From positions 1 through 6,511 of the forward strand of contig JAOUHE010000095.1 of assembly GCA_029865285.1 (NCBI GenBank): DNA of 6,511 nucleotides. Direction: 5' to 3'. Origin of the DNA: Chloroflexota bacterium (GTDB lineage: Bacteria > Chloroflexota > Limnocylindria > QHBO01). This document shows, piece after piece, positions 1 through 5,312 of this stretch. The notes below the pieces were generated by a model that saw only the letters and a list, made by a program, of their open reading frames with translations, searched no databases and had not been told where the DNA came from. Each line of letters starts with the position of its first letter. The first letter of the stretch is position 1. A program made the position numbers and the translations under genes.

Positions 1-661
1 GCCGCTCCTCCTTCCACCACTTGCTCGTGGCAAGGGCGGGTGCCCGTCGCTCGACCTCGCGGGCCAGCGCCAACGCGGCGCGGCGGACCTCGCCGAAGCC
101 CCACTCGCGCGAGATGCGAGCGTAGACGTGGATCCCACGCGAGCCCGACGTCTTCGGCCACCCGGCCAGCCCGTGATCGGCCAGCACGTCGCGAACAACA
201 AGGGCGACCTCCTGCACCGCACCCCACGGAACGCCGGGCCCGGGGTCGAGGTCGACTCGCAGCTCGTCCGGATGCTCGAGATCGTCATCCCGCACCGGAT
301 GCGGGTTGAGGTCGATGCAACCGAGGTTGATCACCCACGCCAGCGCGGCCGCGTTGCTGACCACTACCTCGTCGGCGGTCCGACCTGACGGGAACGCCAG
401 CTCCACGGTGCGGACGAACTCCGGGAGGTTGGTTGGCGCCCGCTTCTGGAAGAAGAACTCACCCCCGGCCCCGTTCGGGAACCGCTTGAGAGCCATCGGC
501 CGGTCCCGCACCCCGCGCAGCGCACCGTCGGCCACGACCAGGTAGTAGCGCACCAGGTCGAGCTTGCTCAGGCCCACCTGTGGGAAGAAGACCTTCGACG
601 GGTTGCTGACGGCCACGCGGTGGCCAGCGACCTCGAGCAGAACCGATTCGTCAGTCGGCAT
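1..661 (-). CDS. LigD-like primase-polymerase (Pol) domain protein, C-terminus cut by window edge
   Basis: I read this reverse-strand frame directly: it starts at an ATG (661-659) and stays open for 220 codons to the left edge. The product matches the archaeo-eukaryotic primase-type polymerase domain of bacterial NHEJ ligase LigD. In that family the domain adds ribo- or deoxyribonucleotides and fills gaps at broken DNA ends, usually with Ku and an ATP-dependent ligase. Visible motifs are an N-terminal SNPSKVFFP (residues 19-27), GLSKLDLVRYY (30-40), LKRFPNG (58-64) and FFFQKRAP (69-76). The metal-binding pair is D137 and D139 in ELRVDLDPGPGVPW, and the nucleotide-binding SGSRGIHVY spans 172-180. 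The third catalytic Asp expected near the end of the domain lies beyond the window. The family domain is about 290-300 residues, so roughly a quarter is missing. The sequence resembles actinobacterial stand-alone Pol homologues as much as full LigD; whether a ligase or nuclease domain follows cannot be seen. No Ku is visible here. Confidence 0.93.
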   Translation of the reverse strand, partial: MPTDESVLLEVAGHRVAVSNPSKVFFPQVGLSKLDLVRYYLVVADGALRGVRDRPMALKRFPNGAGGEFFFQKRAPTNLPEFVRTVELAFPSGRTADEVVVSNAAALAWVINLGCIDLNPHPVRDDDLEHPDELRVDLDPGPGVPWGAVQEVALVVRDVLADHGLAGWPKTSGSRGIHVYARISREWGFGEVRRAALALAREVERRAPALATSKWWKEER

Positions 662-667
662 GCCGAA

Positions 668-673
668 AGGGTA
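668..673 (-). promoter_or_regulatory. -10 box TACCCT for the LigD-like Pol gene
   Basis: On the minus strand TACCCT (673 to 668) lies six bases before the ATG at 661. That places the expected transcription start at or next to the A of the start codon, so the mRNA would be leaderless. No Shine-Dalgarno sequence is present. The box shares the TA at 672-673 with the plus-strand box of the neighbouring gene. The call rests on motif and spacing only. Confidence 0.5.
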
Positions 674-677
674 GCCT
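672..677 (+). promoter_or_regulatory. -10 box TAGCCT (GGGTAGCCT) for the BrkB-family gene
   Basis: TAGCCT sits seven bases before the ATG at 685, as expected for a leaderless transcript. The upstream GGG matches the boxes before the genes at 1700 and 5313. A weak -35 candidate, TCGTCA, lies at 648-653 with an 18-bp spacer, inside the first codons of the divergent gene. No Shine-Dalgarno sequence precedes the ATG. Confidence 0.55.
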
Positions 678-684
678 CTTCCCA

Positions 685-1575
685 ATGGCCGACCGATGGG
701 AGCTCCTGCGGGCGACGTTCGTACGGTGGACCGATGCCCGGCGCGTCACGCGCATCACGCGACGCGCCATCGCCGGGTTCTTCGAGCACGAGGCGCTGCA
801 GTACGCCGGTGCCATGGCCTACTTCGCGATGCTGTCGCTCTTCCAGGTGGTGCTCCTCGGCGTGCTCGTCTTCTCGCTGCTCATCGGCGAGGGCGAGGCA
901 CGGCAGTTCGTGGTCGGGCACCTCGAGGGCGCCGCACCACTCCAGCCGGGCACCATCGGCGGCATCGTGGATAGCATCCTGGCCGCGCGCGGTGGGATCG
1001 GGCTGCTCTCGGCCGTCTTCCTCACCTGGGGCGCACTCGGATTCTTCGGGGCGCTCAGCCGCGGGATCAGCCGCGCCTTCACGATGGCTCCGCCCCGTCC
1101 GTTCTGGCGCGAGAAGCTGCTCGCCATCGGACTCATGGCGCTGTTCGGCGGCCTGGTTGTCGCATCGGTGGTCATTGGCCTGGCGACCGGCATCCTGGTC
1201 GGCCTGGCGGACGACGTGGTCGGCGGTGTGCCGGGGGGCCGTCGCGCGCTCGACCTGTTCGGCCTGATCGTGCCGATCCTGCTCGTCTTTGTCGCGATGG
1301 TCGCCCTGTACCGCCTCGTGCCGAATCGCCCGGTGGCGCTGTCGCAAATCTGGCCGGGCGCGGTGGTAGCGACCGTGCTGTGGACCGTGCTGCGCGTCGG
1401 ATTCACCTGGTATGTCACCGACCTGGCGCACTACGACAGCGCCTTTGGCCCCATCTCGACGGCCATCACGCTGCTCGTCTTCCTCTACTTCGCCGGCGTG
1501 GTGGTGCTCCTTGGGGCCGAGGTCGCGCGCGCGTCGGTGGTGGATGACGAAGAGGCCCGCAGCCGCGGCGCTTGA
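685..1575 (+). CDS. YihY/BrkB (UPF0761) family integral membrane protein
   Basis: The 296-residue product belongs to the YihY/virulence factor BrkB family of bacterial inner-membrane proteins. Its biochemical function is not settled; the older 'ribonuclease BN' label is not supported for this family. Family motifs are ALQYAGAMAYFAMLSLF (37-53), SRGISRAF (125-132) followed by RPFWREKLLAIGL (138-150), VALYRLVPNRPV (206-217), WPGAVVATVLW (223-233) and LLGAEVARA (275-283). About six hydrophobic segments are visible: around 42-67, 103-124, 144-175, 191-210, 223-243 and 256-280. The N-terminus (1-30) is basic and probably cytoplasmic; the C-terminus is short and charged. Length is normal for the family. 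The ATG at 685 is chosen because it is the first in frame and lies seven bases after a TAGCCT box. The gene is divergent from the LigD-like gene with a 23-bp gap. A DNA-repair role is not implied by this arrangement. Confidence 0.93.
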   Translation: MADRWELLRATFVRWTDARRVTRITRRAIAGFFEHEALQYAGAMAYFAMLSLFQVVLLGVLVFSLLIGEGEARQFVVGHLEGAAPLQPGTIGGIVDSILAARGGIGLLSAVFLTWGALGFFGALSRGISRAFTMAPPRPFWREKLLAIGLMALFGGLVVASVVIGLATGILVGLADDVVGGVPGGRRALDLFGLIVPILLVFVAMVALYRLVPNRPVALSQIWPGAVVATVLWTVLRVGFTWYVTDLAHYDSAFGPISTAITLLVFLYFAGVVVLLGAEVARASVVDDEEARSRGA

Positions 1576-1600
1576 ACAAAGGAGTACTACGGTGTAGTAC
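1572..1600 (+). promoter_or_regulatory. Possible sigma70-type promoter TTGAAC-17-TAGTAC
   Basis: TTGAAC (1572-1577) overlaps the stop codon of the BrkB-family gene and is followed, after a 17-bp spacer, by TAGTAC (1595-1600). The -35 matches the TTGACA consensus in four of six positions. The -10 has TA at its start but lacks the final T. The predicted start near 1607 would fall on an in-frame GTG of the M23 reading frame. It competes with the TAGCAT box at 1635-1640 as promoter for the M23 gene. Confidence 0.35.
1584..1600. promoter_or_regulatory. Perfect 7-3-7 palindrome, candidate operator
   Basis: GTACTACGGTGTAGTAC has two exactly complementary 7-base arms (1584-1590 and 1594-1600) around GGT. 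It lies between the BrkB-family stop codon and the M23 gene, and its right arm coincides with the candidate -10 TAGTAC. This position is typical of a repressor operator. The ACTAC/GTAGT half-sites recall BlaI/MecI-type operators, but the spacing is one base shorter than the pattern I know for them, so I do not assign a regulator. No T-run follows, so a terminator is unlikely. Confidence 0.45.
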
Positions 1601-1634
1601 ATTTCGGTGGCGTCACGCGCCCGAAACGCTTGGG

Positions 1635-1640
1635 TAGCAT
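1635..1640 (+). promoter_or_regulatory. -10 box TAGCAT (GGGTAGCAT) upstream of the M23 gene
   Basis: GGGTAGCAT (1632-1640) is nearly identical to GGGTAGCCT before the BrkB-family gene and close to GGGTACGCT at 5295-5303. Transcription would begin near 1647, giving a leader of about 53 bases before the ATG at 1700. This is the only gene here whose box is not immediately next to its start. A very weak -35 (GTCACG, 1612-1617) has a 17-bp spacer. Confidence 0.4.
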
Positions 1641-1699
1641 GGCTGGGCACACCGCACGGGGCACATCTGGGCTATGGATACCGCACCGAAGAACGTCGC

Positions 1700-3019
1700 A
1701 TGAGACGACGATCTCATCTGGCCATCATGCTCGTAGCCCTGCTGATGGTCGGAACGAGCATCGTCTCCTCCTCCCCCCGCGACCCGGCCCTGGCCGCGGA
1801 CCCGCTCTCCGACGCGATCGCGCAGCAGAAGGCGCTGCGCGACACGCTCGCCGAGCAACGCGCCGCTCTCAAATCACTGCAGACGACCTCCGCGTCGCTG
1901 GCGGCCAAGCTCGACACGGCCAGGGCGGAGCTCGCCTCGGTCACCGCCGAGTGGAACCGCGTCAACGGACTGCTCGTACAGGTGCAGTCCGAGGTTGTCG
2001 AGATCAGCGCGCGGCTCGACGAGCTCCTTGGCGAGATCGCCAAGCTCGACGAGCAGATGAACACCTTGGCCGCGCAGATCCGCGTGGAGACGGCCGATCT
2101 GGATGTCCGCGAGGCGCTCCTTCAGGAGCATCTCCGTTCGGCGTACGAGTCAACCCAGACGTCGCTCCTGGAGATCCTCCTCTCCGCTGATTCGCTCGAT
2201 GCGGCGACCAACCAGGTCGGCTACCTGCTCACCGTCTCGGAGCAGGACCGCATCATGGCTGACCAGATCCGCGACCTGCGCACCCAGCTGAAGGCACGGC
2301 AGCAGACCCTGCTCGAAGGACGCAGCGTGCTCGCGCAAGAGCGCGACGTGGCCGGAGCCGAGGCGGCACTCCTCGCCGAGCGCCAGGCGGAGCTGGCGGC
2401 CATGGAGGCCAACCTCGCCGACCTGAAGGCGGCGGCCGACCAGAAGCGCCGCGAGCAGGAGGCTGCGCTCAACGCCGCCGTCACGGCGAGCGGCAACGTC
2501 GAGGCCCAGATCAAGGCGCAGGAAGAGGCGTTCGCCGCTGCCACCAGGCTCGTCGACAAGCTCATCGCTGAGTCCCGCAACACGACCCCGTCGGCGCGTG
2601 GCTTCCGCTGGCCGGAAGACAACTTCCGGGTCACCCAGGAATGGGGCCCGACCTCGTTCTGGCTCGAACCGCCCTACACCTACAAGGGCACCTGGTATGC
2701 GCACTTCCACGGTGGGATCGACCTGGCCAACGGGTGTGGAACCGCGATCAAGGCTGCCGGTAGCGGCGTCGTCGCCGCCTCGGGGCGGCCACTCTGGCCC
2801 TGGGACTCGGCGTACGGCGTCGTGATCGACCACGGCGGCGGGGTGATGACCTGGTATTGGCACCTGCAGTCACGCGTCATCGTGAGCCCCGGTCAGTCAG
2901 TGTCGATCGGCCAGACAATCGGCTACGAGGGCACCACCGGCAACTCGACCGGGTGCCACCTGCATTTCGCGGTGAACGACCATGGCATCTGGGAGAACCC
3001 GCGCTTCTACCTTCCCTAA
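1700..3019 (+). CDS. Secreted coiled-coil M23 (LytM) peptidoglycan hydrolase, EnvC/PcsB-like
   Basis: The 439-residue product is probably an extracytoplasmic peptidoglycan endopeptidase, or an activator of cell-wall hydrolases. Residues 1-33 form a signal peptide: MRRR, a hydrophobic core at about 7-24, and a likely cut after ALA or ALAA (30-33). Residues 38 to about 295 are heptad-rich coiled coil. A central stretch beginning LRSAYESTQTSLLEILLSA resembles the hinge region of PcsB/EnvC coiled-coil domains. The M23 domain (about 300-439) has HGGID (H337, D341), WYWHL (H388) and TGCHLHF (H420, H422). All expected zinc and catalytic residues are therefore intact. The mature protein contains just two cysteines, C346 and C419, both in this domain. 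I chose the ATG at 1700 because the signal peptide starts there; an in-frame GTG at 1607 would add 31 non-hydrophobic residues. The weak GAAGAA at 1688-1693 is the only ribosome-site candidate. No ftsEX pair is seen in the window. Confidence 0.9.
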   Translation: MRRRSHLAIMLVALLMVGTSIVSSSPRDPALAADPLSDAIAQQKALRDTLAEQRAALKSLQTTSASLAAKLDTARAELASVTAEWNRVNGLLVQVQSEVVEISARLDELLGEIAKLDEQMNTLAAQIRVETADLDVREALLQEHLRSAYESTQTSLLEILLSADSLDAATNQVGYLLTVSEQDRIMADQIRDLRTQLKARQQTLLEGRSVLAQERDVAGAEAALLAERQAELAAMEANLADLKAAADQKRREQEAALNAAVTASGNVEAQIKAQEEAFAAATRLVDKLIAESRNTTPSARGFRWPEDNFRVTQEWGPTSFWLEPPYTYKGTWYAHFHGGIDLANGCGTAIKAAGSGVVAASGRPLWPWDSAYGVVIDHGGGVMTWYWHLQSRVIVSPGQSVSIGQTIGYEGTTGNSTGCHLHFAVNDHGIWENPRFYLP

Positions 3020-5193
3020 CGGGTAGCGGCGGGCTCCAGCGCGCGAGCCGCGGGAAGGTACAACCGCTCGACGTATTCGCCGAGCATGCGGGCCGTGCTG
3101 AAGCGCCAGATGGATCCGGCGATTGCGCCGCGCATGGTGGCCAGCCACGGGTCGGACAGGCCTTCGGGGTTCCGGGCGTAGAAGCGGGGGACGACCTCTT
3201 CTTCCAGGAGCCGATAGAGTTCGGCGGCGTCGGCCTCGTCCTGGGCCTCGTAGTCGTCGAGCGTCTCCCGACCGCCGATGGCCCAGCCGTTGCTGCCATC
3301 GAATCCCTCGTCCCACCAGCCATCGAGGACGCTGATCGACGGGATGCCGTTCATGGCCGCCTTCATCCCGGACGTCCCCGAAGCCTCCATCGGCCGCCGG
3401 GGGTTGTTCAGCCAGATGTCGACGCCGCCGACCAAAAACCGGGCGACGCGCATGTCGTAGTCCTCCACGATGAAGACGCGATCGCGCAGCGGTCCGGAGC
3501 GTGACAGGGTGAAGATGCGCTCGATCACCTGCTGGCCCGGCCGGTCCGCAGGATGCGCCTTTCCGGCGAGGACGACCTGCACCGGCCGTTCGGTATCGGA
3601 CAGGAGCCGAGCCAGGCGCTCCTCGTCGCGGAAGAGGAGGTCGGCCCGCTTGTAGGTGGCCATGCGCCGGGCGAAGCCGATCGTCAGCGCGTCGGGGTCG
3701 AGGACTCCATGCAGGACGCGCAGCCCGTCGGGGGCCTCTCCGTGCCGGGCGAACTGCCGCGCCAGGCGACGGCGGAGGAACTCGACGAGCTCTCGCTTCT
3801 GCTGTCGATGCGCACCCCACAGGTCGGCATCGGTCACCGCGTCGAGATGCTCGAACGTCTCTTGGCCCGCGGCGTCGCTGCCGAGCGACTCGCCGATCGC
3901 CCGCTCGTAGAGACGGCGCATCGGTCTTCCGAGCCAGGTGGACACGTGCACGCCGTTGGTCACAGTGCGTATCTCGTGTCCGGCGACCGCCGCCCAGGTG
4001 GCAGTGGCGGTCGCGGCATGGAGGGCGCTCACCGCGTTGGCGTCAGAGGCGTGCCGAAGGACGAAGGCGGTCATATCGAACGGGGCGTCAGGCTCCTCGC
4101 CACGCCCGCGCCCAAGTTCCAGAAGCTCCGCGGCCGGCATGCCGCTCTCCTTGAGCCACGGTGCAAGCGAGGTGGCCACGAGATCCCGATCAAAGGTCTC
4201 ATTCCCCGCCGGTACCGGTGTGTGAATCGTGAAGACGGAGTTGCGTCCGACGCGGCGCAGCGCCTCGGCCGGCGCGAGGTCGGGCTCGACACCGAGCAGC
4301 TCTCGCGCCCGCTCCAAGAGCAGGAATGCCGAGTGCCCCTCGTTGAGGTGCCATGCAGCCGGCTCGATGTCCAGCGCGCGTAGCGCGCGTACCCCGCCGA
4401 CGCCCAGCACCAGCTCCTGGCAGAGCCGCATCTCGCGGCCACGGACATACAGGATGTGCGTGATCGGTCGGTCAGAGCCGTCGTTGGAGGGGATGTCGGT
4501 GTCGAGCAGGAGCAGAGGAACTCGCCCGACCAGTGCGACCCAGACCGCCGCATGTACCTGCCGATCGGGCAGATCGACGCTGACCTGGAGTGCCGACCCA
4601 TCCCGGCCGCGCGCACGGCGCAGCGGAAGCATTCCCGGGTCGATATCCGGCTGCGCGTGCTCCTGGTGGCCGTCGGCGTCGATCTGCTGGCGGAAGTAGC
4701 CACGGCGGTATAGGAGGCCGACCCCGATGAACGGGAGCGCGGCATCCGATGCCGACTTGCAGTGGTCGCCGGCCAGGATTCCGAGGCCTCCTGAGTAGAT
4801 CTGCATCGATTCGGTGATGCCGTACTCGGCGCAGAAATAGGCGACCGAACCTGGCAGGCGAGCCGCGGGGTCCGACGACGCGGCTCGGCGATACCACGAG
4901 TCGGATCCGTTGGCCATGTAGCGACCGAACTCGTCCAGCAAGCGACTGGCGTCAACCATGAAGTCCTCGTCGGCCATGAGGGCAGACCAGCGTCCCGCCT
5001 CGAGCCCCGTGAGGACAGGAATCGGGTTCCGATGGCGCGCCCATGCCGCCGAGTCGATGCGCGCGAAGAGCGCGCCGGCGCGCGGCGTCCAGCTCCACCA
5101 AAGGTTATAGGCCAGTTCGCCAAGGCCCTCGAGAGCGGGCGGCAGCCCGAAATCGTGGCCCGGCAGGGTTGGCACTTGCACGGGGGTCGTCAT
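3016..5193 (-). CDS. glgP: Alpha-glucan (glycogen/maltodextrin) phosphorylase with N-terminal DUF3417 domain
   Basis: This cytoplasmic enzyme releases glucose 1-phosphate from alpha-1,4-glucan ends using phosphate and pyridoxal phosphate. The 725-residue product starts with a DUF3417 domain (about 13-105, with ELAYNLWWSWTP at 26-37), which marks the alpha-glucan phosphorylase branch of glycosyltransferase family 35. Core motifs follow: AYFCAEYGI (118-126), IYSGGLGILAGDHCKSASD (132-150), WHLNEGHSAF (281-290), TNGVHVSTWLG (412-422), and GFARRMATYKRADLL with the phosphate-binding pair R510/K515. The PLP-binding lysine is K611 in MEASGTSGMKAAMNG. All key residues are present, so it should be active. 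It is shorter than the roughly 830-860 residues I know for relatives in other phyla, without an obvious lost motif. The ATG at 5193 lies nine bases after a TAGAAT box, with no Shine-Dalgarno sequence. Its stop codon overlaps that of the convergent M23 gene by 4 bp. No other glycogen gene lies nearby. The symbol is by family; maltodextrin may be the true substrate. Confidence 0.95.
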   Translation of the reverse strand: MTTPVQVPTLPGHDFGLPPALEGLGELAYNLWWSWTPRAGALFARIDSAAWARHRNPIPVLTGLEAGRWSALMADEDFMVDASRLLDEFGRYMANGSDSWYRRAASSDPAARLPGSVAYFCAEYGITESMQIYSGGLGILAGDHCKSASDAALPFIGVGLLYRRGYFRQQIDADGHQEHAQPDIDPGMLPLRRARGRDGSALQVSVDLPDRQVHAAVWVALVGRVPLLLLDTDIPSNDGSDRPITHILYVRGREMRLCQELVLGVGGVRALRALDIEPAAWHLNEGHSAFLLLERARELLGVEPDLAPAEALRRVGRNSVFTIHTPVPAGNETFDRDLVATSLAPWLKESGMPAAELLELGRGRGEEPDAPFDMTAFVLRHASDANAVSALHAATATATWAAVAGHEIRTVTNGVHVSTWLGRPMRRLYERAIGESLGSDAAGQETFEHLDAVTDADLWGAHRQQKRELVEFLRRRLARQFARHGEAPDGLRVLHGVLDPDALTIGFARRMATYKRADLLFRDEERLARLLSDTERPVQVVLAGKAHPADRPGQQVIERIFTLSRSGPLRDRVFIVEDYDMRVARFLVGGVDIWLNNPRRPMEASGTSGMKAAMNGIPSISVLDGWWDEGFDGSNGWAIGGRETLDDYEAQDEADAAELYRLLEEEVVPRFYARNPEGLSDPWLATMRGAIAGSIWRFSTARMLGEYVERLYLPAARALEPAATR

Positions 5194-5202
5194 CGAGGCC
5201 CG

Positions 5203-5208
5203 ATTCTA
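5203..5208 (-). promoter_or_regulatory. -10 box TAGAAT for the phosphorylase gene
   Basis: On the minus strand GTAGAAT ends nine bases before the ATG at 5193, so the predicted leader is only about two to three bases. It matches the TANNNT consensus and is the best -10 hexamer in the window. I see no convincing -35 element 16-18 bp upstream. The rest of the 119-bp divergent gap (5194-5312) shows nothing else besides the plus-strand box at 5298-5303. Confidence 0.5.
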
Positions 5209-5297
5209 CGGGACGTCGACCGACGGCAGGGCGCCTCCGATGCGCCCGACCGCGTGCCATCTCCGCTCCGGGGTATCGCCGCAGTCGCCTGACGGGG

Positions 5298-5303
5298 TAC
5301 GCT
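5298..5303 (+). promoter_or_regulatory. -10 box TACGCT (GGGTACGCT) for the HTH/coiled-coil protein gene
   Basis: TACGCT preceded by GGG lies nine bases before the ATG at 5313, giving a near-leaderless mRNA. It shares the GGGTANNNT form with the boxes at 672 and 1635. No Shine-Dalgarno sequence is present; CCCTCCC between box and start is pyrimidine-only. Confidence 0.5.
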
Positions 5304-5312
5304 ATCCCTCCC

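Noticed and set aside
1584..1600. Palindrome as a rho-independent terminator of the BrkB-family gene
   Set aside because: The stem is only 7 bp with mixed AT content, and no run of T follows (ACATTTCGG comes next).
568..1650. Long reverse-strand open frame (about 360 codons) opposite the BrkB-family gene
   Set aside because: Its product is almost all Arg, Glu, Asp, His and Gln with no domain pattern. It is the GC-driven shadow of a well-supported membrane protein on the other strand.
2150..2863. Reverse-strand open frame (about 237 codons) opposite the M23 gene
   Set aside because: It overlaps the coiled coil and the zinc motifs of the real gene and has no plausible start signal or domain.
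3553..4383. Plus-strand open frame (about 276 codons) inside the phosphorylase gene
   Set aside because: It is antisense to conserved phosphorylase motifs including R510/K515 and NEGHSAF; its composition is that of a shadow frame.
5271..5280. GGGTATCGCC as a second promoter box for the HTH protein gene
   Set aside because: It lacks the final T of TANNNT and is 33 bases from the start, whereas the box at 5298-5303 fits both sequence and spacing.
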